DNA of 64,000 nt from Atriophallophorus winterbourni (GCA_013407085.1 JACCGJ010010538.1:62001-126000), one strand, 5' to 3'; shown: positions 13,101-28,100, counted from the first letter of the stretch. The notes: generated from the letters alone by a model not told the origin. Numbers and translations are program-made.

Positions 13101-16100
13101 CTTAAGTATATCAGAACCAAACGTTGAATGGTCAATAAATGCGGTATTGTGTTGAGGCAATAAAATATAAGAAAAACCTTCCTCAATTATTGGGGTCAAT
13201 TGAGTTAAAATCCGGGTCAAGGTCAAACACAATAACGAGCAGTTATCACGTTACGCATCTAGAGTCATGTAGAGTCCAAACGGAAAAATTAGCCCAATAC
13301 AGATGGAGTCAATATATTCAACGTGAAAGAGTAAATTAAAAATGCAGTAGGAAATAAATGAATGGGACATTGTTTTGATTTCAAAAATTCTCAAGAAATA
13401 TCAATAAATTGTTGGAAGATGAAAAGATCGAGCATTACATGTGTATAAAATTAGTATTTCGAATAGAATTTTTATTGTTTCAGAATTCTATTACGCTTAT
13501 TATACCGGTGTGCTTAAAAATGGAAAGATTGGTTAATATAATACTTTACACCTGTATGCGGCAATCAAAGTAGGATATAATGTTCAATACACCGAATTAC
13601 ATATTTTCTGTCACTTATCACAAAAATCCCCGAAAACTAGACCAAGGTTTTTGTTTTACTCATATTTAATGGGATCATGTTAGTGTTTGTGACATTTGGG
13701 TTATGCACTGGCTGCAAATGACCTTGAAACTACCTAGCAAACTCTTGTTGCTGCATTTTGAAGTGCAACACACTTACAATGTTAAAATGTTCAAATTTTG
13801 AACGGTGACTGTTCAAGCGCATGCGGATCCTGATCCGACTGTCCCAACCTGATGAGTGCAAACAGTACGAAACCGGTCATGGGGTGTGTGATGGAGATGC
13901 ATGCAAATTAGATTTTTTGATGACTCTTAATGTTACATTTGTGAAAATGGTGATCAAATTAGGGTCGTGCTTGCTTTACTTGTGTCATCTAATCGTCCTC
14001 CAAATTATCGATTTCTAAGTATGTGTCTTGAAATATCTATGATGATTCTACGAACTGCTATCAAACGTTATCGCGTAAATTTAATTTATCTTTCGAAATT
14101 ATTGCTATATTAGTCTGATAAATATCCTGCAAAGTTGAACATTACGTATCAATTAAAGCAGTGTTTGCCTCGAACTTTGGTCCGACATAAATGAAATTGA
14201 AATCGGTTTCAAAAATGGTGCTCGTCAATTTGCCGGTTTGTTTAAAATGCCAGCTCATGCATTTCATGTCACCATAATACTGGCAGGCGTTACTTCATTG
14301 ACAGTTGAGAGATGCATCTCATTTCAAACATTCCGGTAATTTCGATTATTGCCTACAGACAATATTCTCTATACTCACCTTAAAACTTTGGTTGTATACA
14401 ATTAATTGCCTAACAGAAACTTCAAATTTCCAAAACTTCACCACTCGCATTATTTAAATGTTTGACTCCAATCTCCAAATACTTGCTGAATACATTTTAA
14501 ATCTGTCAGAATGCCATAAAAATTAACAAATGTATACAAAAGGCCGCACCATGTGTTTCCGATCTTAATTCTTTGGGAAAATGAGTAGAACGTATAAAAT
14601 TAAAACAAAATGAAATTAAAACAATATCGTATCATGCGAGTGAAAGGAGAGCATGCAAACATGAGTTAAATCAGTCTGGTAAATAAAATTGTGCGTTTCT
14701 GCATAAGCTATATTCAGAAAGTATCTTTCGAAATATGGTATATCAAGTTCAACCGTTCACTAGTAGCCTAAATCACAGTCTCCATAATCCTATGGTTTCA
14801 ATTACTATATTGTAAGCAGCAGAAACAAAATAGCGAAAGATCTTGTAATGTAGAAAACTATTATCCGATTTATTGTTGATCGTGTTTACTTGAAACAACT
14901 TGCCAAATTTATGATCTTCGTGCATCTCTCAGTTTATCCGAAATTGAGAATTTTCGAAATCCGCTCATAAATTAAATCGATAACATCTTCCAATTGTTAT
15001 ATATACTCATGCCATGCCAATGAAAATTCGATGCGTTTAAGTGACTTTTATTACTTTGCTAATTCTGTTACTAACAAAAATAAGTGATTACCGGTTCATA
15101 GAAATTGACCGCAAACAATGACATTATCGCGACCAACGCCGCTTGCGAATTCAAAAAACAGCATTTTCTTTTTTGGCGATTGCACCTGCATCGATTCAAT
15201 ACGGATTTCGTACATGTTTGTCTTTCTCGACAATAAATCATCCACGCTTTATGTAACCACAATTTTTTCGCGCAATTGCAGAACAAAAGCTTTTCTCCTC
15301 ACGGACCCAGTAGTTATTGCGAAGGAATTGACAAAAATGGAAGAGGAAAAATTCGCTGGTATTGATGTAAGTGTTCTATCCCGCGCTATGCATACGCATC
15401 GAATACCTTCAATCGTAGGTCACTGAGAACACCTGAACACGTTGTCAACTAAATTTCACTGAAATGAAACTAGAGTAAGAAACTGTTAATTAACTTGTTT
15501 AACATTTTCAACCGTTTCGAAACATGTGGATATTACTTGCACTGTACCAACCTGATGCGTGCAAACAGTACGAAACCGGTCGTGGGTATGATCGAAATGC
15601 ATGAACTACGGATTTTCCGTTGCATTGACATTATTTTCCATGTACATGGTCCAAATTTGCCTTTATTTTTGCGCTAAATCTAGCCACTGCGCTCGTCCAG
15701 TCCTATCGAAACATGACACCAGCTTTGATAATCAACCATTTCATATTAAAATCTCTGCCAATATTGCTTCCGTTCACATTACTTGATGCATGAATGGAAT
15801 ACAGTAAGAAATAAAATTTTAGAATGACCATGAATACTAAAGTAGCGCTATTTTCGTTCTGGAAAATAACTCGAACTGGTTTCAAGCCCCGGCGTTTCAA
15901 ATCAGAAAGATTCAAAATTATATTAAGAGATTCTATCAATTTCCTGTGAGGTTGCACGTTGGGAGTTTGAGTTGCTTACGTTGCAATCGCAATACAAAGT
16001 TTTGCATTTTCCACGCTACGTAAGCTACCAATAGTTCTTGTATCACTGAATTTCCAGTCTGTACGTGGGCAACGAATTATCGCATTCTCGTAGGACTTCA

Positions 16101-19100
16101 ATCGATGAGACCACATATTGCTTGTTTAATGCTCGCTATAAAAAAATCCTTTGACCTTGACCTCATATCTATGAGCCTAAGACAGACCCTGAACGCTGGA
16201 CCGAGTGATGTGTTATATATATTCAATAAAAACGCATTCGCACACATACCTAGTAAATCCAACGTTCCTTGGTTTGTATCCTTTGTATTCAACAGATAGG
16301 CATAATAATTGCGACTAGGTTAGAGTTATACACGTCCTGTGATTAAACAGATTGGGCCATGTCAAACTCGCCGACGTAAGTTTCAAAGTTTTTAACTACC
16401 TCAATTGAATGAAATGAAACCTACGATAACTAGATAAGTTCAAAAGCGTTCGGATTGTTCGGTAACATTGAGTTTCTTGTACAGAATACATTTTAGTTTA
16501 TTTCCGTTCGACCAATTTGAGAAGGAACATCTGATCCCTAAAACGCAAAATGATATACGAATAAGCACAATAAACATTTTCTCCGCTCATAGGGATATAA
16601 CTAAACTCATGAGTACCGAAAATTCGATTGGCTTTTCGTATTTTCTCTCATTCTCTAACGTAGGACTAATCTAGATGAGTCGTCTACCGAACAATAAGTT
16701 TATTGATCAAAGTCAAACTTTCACATTACTCAAAGCTTGAGAATAAGTCCAATGATATTCAATATGACAATATTTAGAATTATTTATTGGTTTGAAATTT
16801 CAACAATAAAAATGGTGAACTTTATATAATTTTATCAAGTCACAGCTTTGAAATGCAAATGCGAATCTCATTCATAACTCAAAATGTTGCATTATCGGAA
16901 ATAACAAAATGTTTGAACTTTCCTGCCGTTACGTTGATCTTGCAGTTCCAAGAACTGCTGCATATCGACAGACTACAACGAGGCGAAACACCAACGCTGG
17001 GGATTTGCGTGGAACATTTCAATCGTCTGACTCTGTGGGCAAGAAGTCAGCTTTTATTTTACGGACCAAAATTAGACATCCCAGCTGAAACAGCGGAAGC
17101 ATCGCTTGGTGATGATGTGAATCATGCTGAAAATAAATCTGTGCTTGAACAACAATCACGAAATCCCGTCAACAGCAGAAACGCATCCTTGGATGATCAT
17201 GCACCATCCTATTGTATCCCAGCACGAAGGTGTCACCAAAAACCGTCCAAGGACAGCCTCGTTGTACATATAAACCTTATATTTAATCAAATGTGTGAAG
17301 TCTTAAAGGTAATTGAATTCTATTATAAATTAAAGCGATGAATTCTCTAAATTGTTATAATGTTAACTCTCTTTAAATCATTATGGGCCGTTTCGCGTGA
17401 AAAATTTATTCTAAAGAATCAAGGAATAATTGAATCAATGAATTCTCAAATCTACCTGCGAGGAAGAGAATCACCATTCACTTACACCGAGGATATAAAA
17501 GGATAATCCAAGGTCGCATGACCTCATGTTCGAAGATAGAATAGAGTTTATTCTTGGGTCTCAGGTCTCAATCCGATTTAATCCAGTTTACAAAATTAAA
17601 AATGAAGTTCTATAACAGCCAAATTGAAGATCAACGGGCGAAAAATAAATAATCTTAAATGCTTGTGGGTCTGTGTATTTACCTTAATGAAAAACACGAT
17701 AATATTTGCTTATTTCAATATCAATCTTGATTCCTGAAACTTTAATCTACCTTCTTTGAATAGTGTAAGCTATAGTTACGCTACTTTTTTTAATTTGAGG
17801 CAAAATTTAAAAAATGTTGTATGTGAAACAACGGTGATAAATTGATAAGCGAAGCCAGTGTGACACTGGTTTATCAGTATTCGTGGTAACACTGTGTGAA
17901 ATTGCAAAACTGGTCCTTCTTAGGCGTTAAAACTCGTGGGAAGAATCACATTGTGATTAGATACATAACCCTTAGATAAAGGTGTTCTCAAACACAAACT
18001 GCGTCGTGCATCGGTCTATCAAAGCTACTTTAAAATAGTACTTGATCAGATTCTTTCAGTCCATTTCCCTCATTTATAAAAGGTTATAATGTGAACATCA
18101 CCCTCTAACAATAATACAGCTCGTTCACTCGTACGTTACCTCCGAGTCTTCCAGATGTGGAAATATGTGAAATAAGATTTCCTTGGATTAATCCGCCAAT
18201 TCTCGTATTGATGGGGCCGGTGAACATGCTTATAAAATTTGGTGACAGTAAACTATTTTTTCTACAAAAGTCAGCACTAAGACTGCTATTTGACTTACAT
18301 GTTATATCTTCACACTGATAATGTGATTCGGTTAGACTCATGAGTATACAGCGTGGTCTAGCTAAAATGATTCCTCAACGCAAAAATGCTTTAAGACAGA
18401 CAAGACACTTTCGACCAGGCGTGAAGATAGTTTCAGTTGCAAAATTAGAATATAAGAATAGAATCTAAACAATATATATGGATGTTGTTTTGGACACACT
18501 TTGTTTAGTTAATCCCAAGTGTTGTTCTCTGCTAGTTCAAAAATAGTGTAAATAGTTTCTTCGCATACAAACTGTATTCGTAATATGTTAGCAAATACAG
18601 TTATTTGGCAGGCATTAGTAAAACCATTGCTTCTGTGAATGGAAATTTCTGGCTGTAAACGTTAACCTTCAATTATTAGCAGCTCGGTTTGCGTTGATAA
18701 AACTCCGGAACAATCTTCGTCTTACGATAAACTGACGAGGTCAATTAATTTCAATGTTTTATATAATACATTTTGTGTTTACGATGTATATTTTTTAAAC
18801 CCACTATTACTGATATTATTAAAAAATAGGTATGATTCGTAATAGCATAAACCATTCCAAATCAAGTGAAATTGATGCCAGATATTAAACATGAACGTCT
18901 GGTTGGCGCGCACAATCCACTACTGGTTTCATACTGTTTGCTTTCAAGATAGAGACAACATGATTATTTATATTCATCCCTGAAAACTTGTAAAAGTGCA
19001 ATCAATGTCATACATTGACATAATTTTGTGTTCATATGCTTGTAAACTTTTAAATCTCACTAAAAATAAGTGTCTAATTCTTATGTGTTTTCGTTTCCTA

Positions 19101-22100
19101 GCAATTGAAAGCCCTGAGGAATTTCAGTTCCTTTTTGGCTATCCTTCTTGCAATACAGGATGTACCAGAAAGCCTTTTGTTCAAGAGGTCGCGCATAGTA
19201 AGTATTTGCGAACAAAGTGTTATTTTGCAAAATATTTTTGCTACTTATGCTGGAATAAGAAAGAAGACGGCACACCGGTAATATTTACGCAATTCAACTG
19301 ATTTGTCGCCCAGTGGAATCTCACAATTAAACCGATTTCCTCTATTCGTTTTTGTCAAGTGTACGAAGACGGTAACCCAAAGAAAAATAAGTGAGTCACA
19401 CGATCTGGTGGAAGCAACACTTCATTCTGTGCCATCTCACAGCAGCAGAGTAAAGAAAATGCTGAACAGTGTGGCTGCAAGAATACCTCGTTTTTAGATA
19501 CCTAGCCCAATTTCAAAAGCTTCTGAAGAAAGCTGGTCTCTTTATGTCATAATGGAAAGACAACGAGAATAAGCTGTCTTTGAGGACAGTCTGTAAGATC
19601 AAGTATTTCCTAAACCCTCTCCGTGCTAATGGAGTCGAATCCCTTTTGAAATAAATGAAAGCAGCGTAAAATAGCATATGCTGTGCCCGGCACCATACAT
19701 AAAGTTTTCTCACAGAGAATATCATATCGACAGTGGAACTGTCCTGCTTAAGTTACACTAAAATCTGGAGTAAAAACGATGAGCTAATTCCGATTGACGT
19801 ATCTGTGAAAATTTAGCAAACAATTTAGGTAAGTAATTCCGCGGTAATTGTTGCAATCGACACTATCAAATTTATTTTGAAACGGCCTGTTGATATTGTT
19901 GTCTCCAATTTCTTGTATAACGCATTCCTTCTGCCAGCACTGAAAATGTCGTCCATGAAGTGTCTGTATCAAAGCTGTTTGACAGCGTTTAATGAGTTCT
20001 GAATGGATTGCTTATCACCAAGGGCCTCACAGCTTGATAAGCTTCCGACCGCTCTATTAAGCACAACGAAGTATCTATATGTTTAATGATTTGTTAATGG
20101 TCAAAAGTTTCAAGTTCTTGCGGTAGAGTAGACCGAGGAGAAGTTCTCGGCCAAACTTTTCAACTGCTGAGTCATGTTGGTAATCGGGTTACCAGATATT
20201 GACTTAATGGTAAATGTTTTAAGATTGTTTGGACCAATTGATCTTCTGCTCCCATCATACATACCGTCAAAATTATCAGAATCCACAGCTTTTGGATACC
20301 GAGACTAATTTCAATCAGTAGTCATTTGCACACCACCTAGCAGTCTGCCGTATGTTTTAATCTGTTGGCATTCATTTGAACTTCAAAAGCGTTGACCGCA
20401 CTCATTGACACTAAAATATGGCCATGTCGTATTCAACATAATTTAATGGAGTAGTTTGTATGTGGAGGGTCTTCTTGAGATGCATAATTTAGCGATAGTT
20501 CGACTGATATATTTTTATCACGCAAGAGAACATCGTCTTGAAACAGGATCACTTTTATATTTGTTATGTTAAGAAATAGATGGGGTAAATGTTAATTTCG
20601 AAAATACTAATTCATCGTTCGGAAATTAAGTCCAAGCGGTCGAATCAAATGTTATATGTTAATTACTTTTTAGACTAAGCCAAACTAGACATAGTTGGAC
20701 AAAATAAAAATCACAAACTCCTCCGAAATTCCCACATAATTAAACAAAATTATTCCAAAATCTCTAAACCAGGATTTTTCTGGTTTCCAGCGTCTGAACT
20801 TTTCTCATCCGGTAGATAACCAATTCACCACTTCTCAACATCTTGTGAACTAAAAAATATTGTTATGCCCTCATATTGAACACACTAAAACACAATTTAT
20901 TTCACGAATTTAAGTCTATCAGACAACATTTTTGCTGAATCAAGCCCACAAGCGCAGATACTAGGCGGATTTAGGTTTGCCTCTTCCGATAATTGAACGG
21001 GATCCGTTGTTACACAAACGAACACAATATTTTTCCTAAGTTAGATAATGGTAATCCCTAAGAGCAATTACATCATCCAATAAGCCGATAATTTTTTGGC
21101 AAATTGCTAAATTGTTTGCAGACGTTTCAAAATTTTTTGACAAAAAGCACATAGCTTCACAATTGTCATAGCATCGTAAATATTCATTCATGAAAAAGAA
21201 ATAACACGTAATCATGTAATCACGTTTAGTCAAATTTAATATTTACCGTGAACAACACAGGTGTAGTCAAATCATCATGCAACTATTACGCGTCCAATTT
21301 TCGAATGAAATTTTTGAGGGTGAGAGCGGTAACAGCAGTTTCAGGGAGCGCAATTCAAATGAAGCGTAACGTAAGTGTCGGCAACTGCCAGGGCGAGGAT
21401 GGAAAGTTCTGAAAATTACCTTCGTGTATATCGCGACTCAAGGCATTTTAATAAATATTTTTATGAGTGACTTGAAGTATGTAATATTTTATCAGATCAG
21501 ACCGGATGCTTATTTGAAGCGAGGTGAGGAGGATAAGCCGTTGCGTTCGTTCCTCGTACATTAGTTTCTAGAAACCATTTACGAGTTTAGTTGCACGAAG
21601 GTTCATTCTGACAAGCAGTATCATTTCATTTTTGATCCAGCGAGTTCAAGCTTTTTCAAGTTTGCACGGGCTTCTGTGTAGGACGATTTGATATGACAAA
21701 TAGATGGGGACGGTTAAATTCCTCTGGTAGCCAGTAATTGAGAACATGGCTCGTTTAGTTTCGCGAATTTTCTGGAAAACCTTTGAGCATTTGTATATAG
21801 ATATTTGAGTGAGCTCAAGACCATCAACAATGTGGTCCCACGCCTTATGACCTGGGTAACTCAAGAAAGAAGAGGAGAAATATTTATTCAAACTCTTCCG
21901 GAAGAATGGATACCCAAAGGAGTTCATCATTCACAACATGGACTCGACAATCCAATCGTAAGAGAACAACACGAACGCGGCAAGGTTAACACTACCATAT
22001 ATACAGCATATCTCGGAGATTACAGCAAGAATACTACACCCACTCGGAATTAGTGTGACACATAAGCCAGCTTCGAAACTGAGAAGCAAACTAGTCAAGG

Positions 22101-25100
22101 TCAAGGACAAGCTGGATAAGGAAGAAAGAACTAATGTCGTGTACAGAATCCCGTGTTCCGGGTGTGAGAAATATTATATCGGACAGACTGGAAGAAGGCT
22201 GGGAAGAAGGATACATGAACACAAACTGGCTACACGACAACACGACCACAAATCAGTAATATCGGCACACATGGATTGAAAAGTTCACGAATTCAATTGG
22301 GAAAGAACAGAAATCATCGCCAAAGGCAGAACCCGTCATGTTCGAGAATTCTCCGAAGCGTGGTATTCGACAGCACAATCAATCAATGAACACATTCAAG
22401 GGGATGGGATCTACGGACCAATAAGAACACGCCAACGGATATATGCAAGGATTCTAGCCAATCACAGTAGATGAGGTCGAAACGCAGCAGATAAATTCGA
22501 ATGATGGCCATTTCGAAGAAGTTTCGCTGATGATGTGATCTAGTTTGATGACAAAACCTCGGCAATCAATCATACCAGAGAACAAATATGAACTACAAAC
22601 CTTTGGGAAACCGTCACCGTTGACCGATCGCAATTAACTGTTTATGAATCTTTCTCCAGACTGGCACATTTGAGTAGCCTTGTTTGAAGCGGAGGATATG
22701 CACTGCTGATGAGCTCAAATAAAGCGAAACTTGAGTCCAGTGCTTCCATTATACGTCGTGATCAACTTTTGAATATTTCGATGGGCTTGGTACGGATGAG
22801 TATTCGAAACATAAACAACAATTCTCCAAAAACCGCTTGAGTGAGCTTTTAGAATGTGACGATGATTCAGTAACAATAGTTATTGGTCTGGCGCTATCGA
22901 CGCCGTACCCTTGTGATATTTTGAAGCAAATTGCGTTATTTTTACTGACTATTTTGTCGGCCTCGGATGATTTCGGTGTGGGAATCTGCGTTTTAACCTC
23001 AGCATTGTCAACCATAAATCTTGAATCTTGAGAGTGAAAAGTCTGACGTTTCGTGCAATCTGTATCTGAAGAGCGTCAGCTCGGACCAGACAGCATCCAC
23101 CATGTTACTAGACGAAAAATTGAAACTTGAGTGGAGATGGGTCTTTAACTTGATAGTTCATCAACGGATGCTGGCTTCCAAAACATGTCAATGCTCTCCT
23201 ATCTTTCGTAACATAACTCAGCGTTCTTCATGTGAGGCTCACATTCAGTTGAAACTGATTTGGGTGTATACGATTTCGTCTTTTGCTTCCCTCCGCAGTC
23301 GGCACATACGTAGCAAAGCCTTGGGACATTCGTATCATGGAAAATATTGATAGCATCCTAAGTTAAAATTTTAATGTCAATTCGCTTTGGCGTGACATAG
23401 GTGATACGTCATTATTCGCGCCTTCGCGCTCACCGATTTCGAACACAATTTGCACTTTTCACGGTTGTGGCCCTTAAATTTTTCGGGGAGGGAGGTTGAC
23501 GGAGTACTGTAGTGATGTTCCTAAAAAAATCGATATGCTTGTGGTCACTTGCCAAGCCGCGAATCATTGTGATGATGGTTGACGGGCTTTGGTCTGAGTC
23601 AAACCGGGATATTGAAGCACTATGTGAATGGATTGGAATGAGAACAATTTTATGTGAATTAATGTTTTTTTGTAAAGTTACTGAGAATTCCACGCAGGAT
23701 GGATGTCGTGGATAGTGTGAAGCGATGTTCCATCTCATTTCTGACGGCGTTTCGCTAACCAGTGTTTAAATGTTTTAAAATTATCTAACATAGGAAGAAT
23801 ATTCCAAGTCAAATGCCCTCCTAGTGCTTATTAACCTAAATTAATGTCATGTTTAAACTCAAAACTCATCAAGAACAATAGAAAAAATCAATTCCAATCT
23901 TCCAACGTTGCACCAGCGTATATTACATATTAATGCAAAATCACTTCATCTGTCGATCTGTACGTGACAAATTGTCTGCAGTTTGTGACCAGAACAGGCA
24001 AAATATGTACCATTAATGATCTGTACACTTGCGAGCCCATATGAAATTTCCTCGGTTCATATGATGCATACATCTAGTTCTAATAATGTTCATTCAATTT
24101 CAGCTGTTACACAATTTCCTATCGTACATGCAACCACCCACGTTCAGCGAATACCGTCGGGACTTGGAATCTGCCCCACTTCCGTACTTGCCTTATTTGG
24201 GACTCATTTTTCAACAGCTCATTCACCTCGATGCAGGAAACACGTTGTACATAGCCGATGCACAACAAAATGCTAATGATAGAAATTTCTCCGAGATCGA
24301 TAAGCCGCCAAACATTGACGAGACGTTCAAAAAACAGGACGACAAATTTATCAACATTTGGCGATGTTGGAAGCATTATTTGATTCTTGGATATTTCGTC
24401 AAGCGGAAGGAAGATCCAGAAAATAGGTGAGCACAATGCGTTGTTCGTTTTATGTGAATTTATCACATAAAAAGTGTTGTGAATTTCCGCTGGTTGTTGT
24501 GCGAGTACACAATGTTTCTCAGTTAACAAGAAGCAATAAAATTGTCAGAATTGTGTTTGCACGACCGCACAATGGAAACATATCAAATTTTCTTCAGAAT
24601 GTGTCCATTTAAGTCATCTGTAGGCATACAAACGTGATTTTAACTGCCTTGAATACTTACTGGGTTCCATTGACCTTGATGAATTTTCGATATTTGCCAT
24701 TTGATAGGTGGAGCGTTTCCAGTTTGTTATGATTTGTATGTTTAGAAAACAAAGTGAAAGAAATTATTGCAAAGTTTTACCATCATTGGTTTTAAGGTTG
24801 CTCATCGATTAATAATAGACTAGTTCTATTCGCCCAATTCTCACTGAGCCTTAGTTATTCTTGAAATCTTGAGAATTAACGTACCCTGCATTTAAGATAT
24901 GAGTGATGGTTTACTAATTCCCTATTAAAGCGCAGATAATTCAGAAAATTTAAATTGTTCTACCTGTTGGTGAGTTGCTTATTCTTCACGGTTCCAAAAA
25001 CTGCATAGATTGTCACAGGTGTCTTTCGATAAATCTAGAAGACACTCCCATTCAAAGCAAAGAATCCAAAAAGCTGAAAATCTTTTCTTGACGAAACATT

Positions 25101-28100
25101 TTATGTGCCCATTGGTTGCTGTCAAACTTTGCGATTACTTTTCTGTGTGATGCCGACACAGCATAAGCTTTATCAATAAACATCTTATGCGATACACACA
25201 TGATGCCCTGCCTTACGTAATTTGCCTGCAAGAAATAGGCTCTCTATCTGGACTATTTGATTCTGGTCTTAGTTGAAGTGGTTGTTATAGTATTTCATGA
25301 TAGAATTATTCAAGTGAGAGATCGCATAATTTAGCATTCTGTTTGTGGTGTAAAGGTGTGGGAGCGTAAGAATATCACTGCGTTAATGATTTATAAACCT
25401 CATGAGTGCTTGAAATGGAAAATATATGTGATTCTGTATTTGAACGCTGTGGTTCGCTGTATTATGCTTATTTTACAGTGACATGAAAGCTTAACCTATA
25501 ACTTTTCCGAGGCTAATTGATCGAAATCGTCCGTCTTCAGCTGCTGGCGTCTACGGGGAATATGGGTATCACACTCACTGCCTTGACCCTATGATCATTA
25601 TAATTTTTTTTCTTCCCTCATACATGCAACTTTGGGAGAAAGGATTAATCCTAATTTCTGATAATTAGCTGGTAAAAACAAGGCAGCATTAGGTAGTGAG
25701 AAAATAACTGAGTCAGATTTTAAAAAAATTGTCGAAATATTTCGTGATTTTATCCATTGCTGTTCAATGAAAAACGAGAGTTATACATTGTCTCAATATG
25801 ACTCGAATATTCAACAAAATCAGCTCAAAGTTACGCGGTAGTTCGATTGATGTTCTGGTCAATACTAGATTCATTATGATAATTAATTTTTCTTCGCTTC
25901 ACACGATTTCTTGATAAGATTCTTTGTTTTAATCAAGAAATACTTTAAAATCCACGCATAGAAAACGTAAAAACTTTATAATGGAAATCAACACAAATAT
26001 CTGATAAATAAAATGAACACAACCCATTTAATGAGTTTATAAAATTGTAAAATTTCTCACTGTTTATGTGTAGTATTTCTTTCACATTTTCGCTTCAAAA
26101 ACAAGCAAATAATTCATTGATTACTCATTAGTCGAGTTTTGAGGCAGCTTGTCTGGCCATCGTGTTAATGAATGACTTGTTTAAAGCGAGTTTGTGTGAC
26201 GAGAATGAAAAGATGTTTAATTAATCTTAGTTGTGGTGACGGCTCTATTTTTGATTGAAGCTAACATTTCGTTTCCCTGCCAGTACCTCCTATTTAAATA
26301 TAAACTTATGCGGTTGCAAATTAATCCTTAACAAGTTCGTGGCTTTAACATTTTCAAAATTGTAACCAAATCGGTGTATTGGTAATGTGTTATTTCACAC
26401 AAAATTATACGGATGTCTTGCTGATGAGTATGCAAGGCGTCATACCGTTTAACTCCCGAATCTTTCCCTTCATTCATCTATTTTTCATTTAATTTTCAAG
26501 AACATTTTCATCGAAAACCAGACTACTATTGTTTTCTGGTTGCCATAGTAAACACTAGGTGAAGTACTCAGATAATTGTTTTGTTGTATCAAAAGTGGTC
26601 AGGTCTTAGCGCAGTGTGTTCAAATGTACTTAAATGTACTTAAATCTCGGGATTTCCTCTTTGAAATCAACGGTTTGACGAGACGAATGATACCTTTTTC
26701 CATGTTTTGGCATGTGTGCTGCGTCTGGAGCCGAAATCGATTGCACGAACCTCCGAAGACGAATGGAAACACCTGAAAACACCTGAAACTTTATTGACAG
26801 ATATCAGGAGATTCAAATGGCGTGCATTACTACAGATCCAGGGAATGATTCAACTTAGATATTCAACTTCATGCGAAAGAAGGATGTGGATGGCTTGCTT
26901 TTTCTGCAAGTGGTGTAAATGAGGCACACGCCAAGTAGGTCGGTTATTAACCATAAAAATGGCCACGGGTGTTAAACTTTTGTCGACCTTGGGTCTGAGC
27001 GAAACAACGGTATTACGTAACACTTCTAACCTTAGTACCTAAGTACTTGCAAGCAAATTTTCAAGTCATGTTTGACCTTGAAAATCGATTTTCGTGGTTG
27101 ATTGGCCAGTGTCACGTCTGTGGTGGTAATTGATTTGCGTTGGAGAATAGATGGCATTCGATTTAAAATAGATTATTAAAGCGCTTGTTTGAGATGTTGG
27201 AATGAGAACAATTTTATTCAAAAGGCTGTCACAAGGTATTCCTGTTTGTTTTAAACCTAATTATGGCATCATTGAATAGCCCGGTTGCAAAATCCAAAAA
27301 TATACTACGAATATGTATACCACGAATGCTGCACAAACGGATCGGTGAGTTATAGAAGGGTGGAAAATTGGGTGAATATCCAAAAGAGCATTCCAATCCA
27401 TCCCTCTGTTCCAAACAACCTTGGATAAAGAAAATAAATGTTTACAAAACGTCAAACGCATTTCACAAAAACAAACGGGTTCTGACACACAATCATAACC
27501 TCATATACTCGTGCTTACTCACACTCGACAGAAGACCATGTAGTGCTAAGAAAGACATACCCATGACCATTAATGGAGCAGGCTATTCAAGTATAGGCCT
27601 AATAATTAAACATTTCTGCTGCAAACAACTGCCGACAAAATTTGTGTCCAGGCAGCCAAGTTGGTGGAGGATTAGGAGATCTTTTCTTAAAGTAAGCACA
27701 TGATAAACCTAGTTCAAACGTTTGCACGCAAGAAACGGTGCGCACTGTATAGATTAAGAATCAGGTAAAAATCCAACGTGAAGAATACGTTTTCAGTTGC
27801 ACAGTAGAGTGAAAAGTGTAGATCCATTGGTCAGGTTGTATAGTTCTTTTTGGTGCATTAGTTATGGGCCAAGAATGCATTAAATTTTCCCTTAAACATA
27901 TTCTGATTTGGGGAATTCACAACGTAAACGTAACGTAAAATGAAACTTACACAGCAAAAGTAATGTCGTCTAAAGTTGAATCGTGAGAGGAGTACAGTCA
28001 GAACCATTGTCTTATGCGAGTAACGTAGATTGGATAAGTATCGCAAGGGTGAGTTGGGGCAATCAAAATATTGTGTCAAAATCAAATCCCCTCTAAGTCG

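Larger units (their letters stand above)
12993..15281. other. Intron 7 of RasGEF gene
   Basis: It contains the family A repeat A2 (about 13795-13910). The remainder is AT-rich without recognised features. Confidence 0.5.
19198..24103. other. Intron(s) between RasGEF exons 10 and 11
   Basis: It holds a LINE-D remnant (19500-20420, minus strand), a Penelope-like element (21863-22474) with hammerhead (22691-22747), and about 1.3 kb on each side with nothing clear. The RasGEF domain normally has 12-20 more residues here, so a small phase-0 exon is probably hidden in this interval. Confidence 0.5.

Noticed and set aside
16058..16093. Stretch after the TTTCCAG acceptor at 16051-16057 as an extra RasGEF exon
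   Set aside because: It reaches a stop after 11 codons in the needed phase and no donor fits.
18996..19301. 101-residue ORF over RasGEF exon 10 in its own frame
   Set aside because: A different frame of the same DNA gives the RasGEF motif with proper acceptor and donor.
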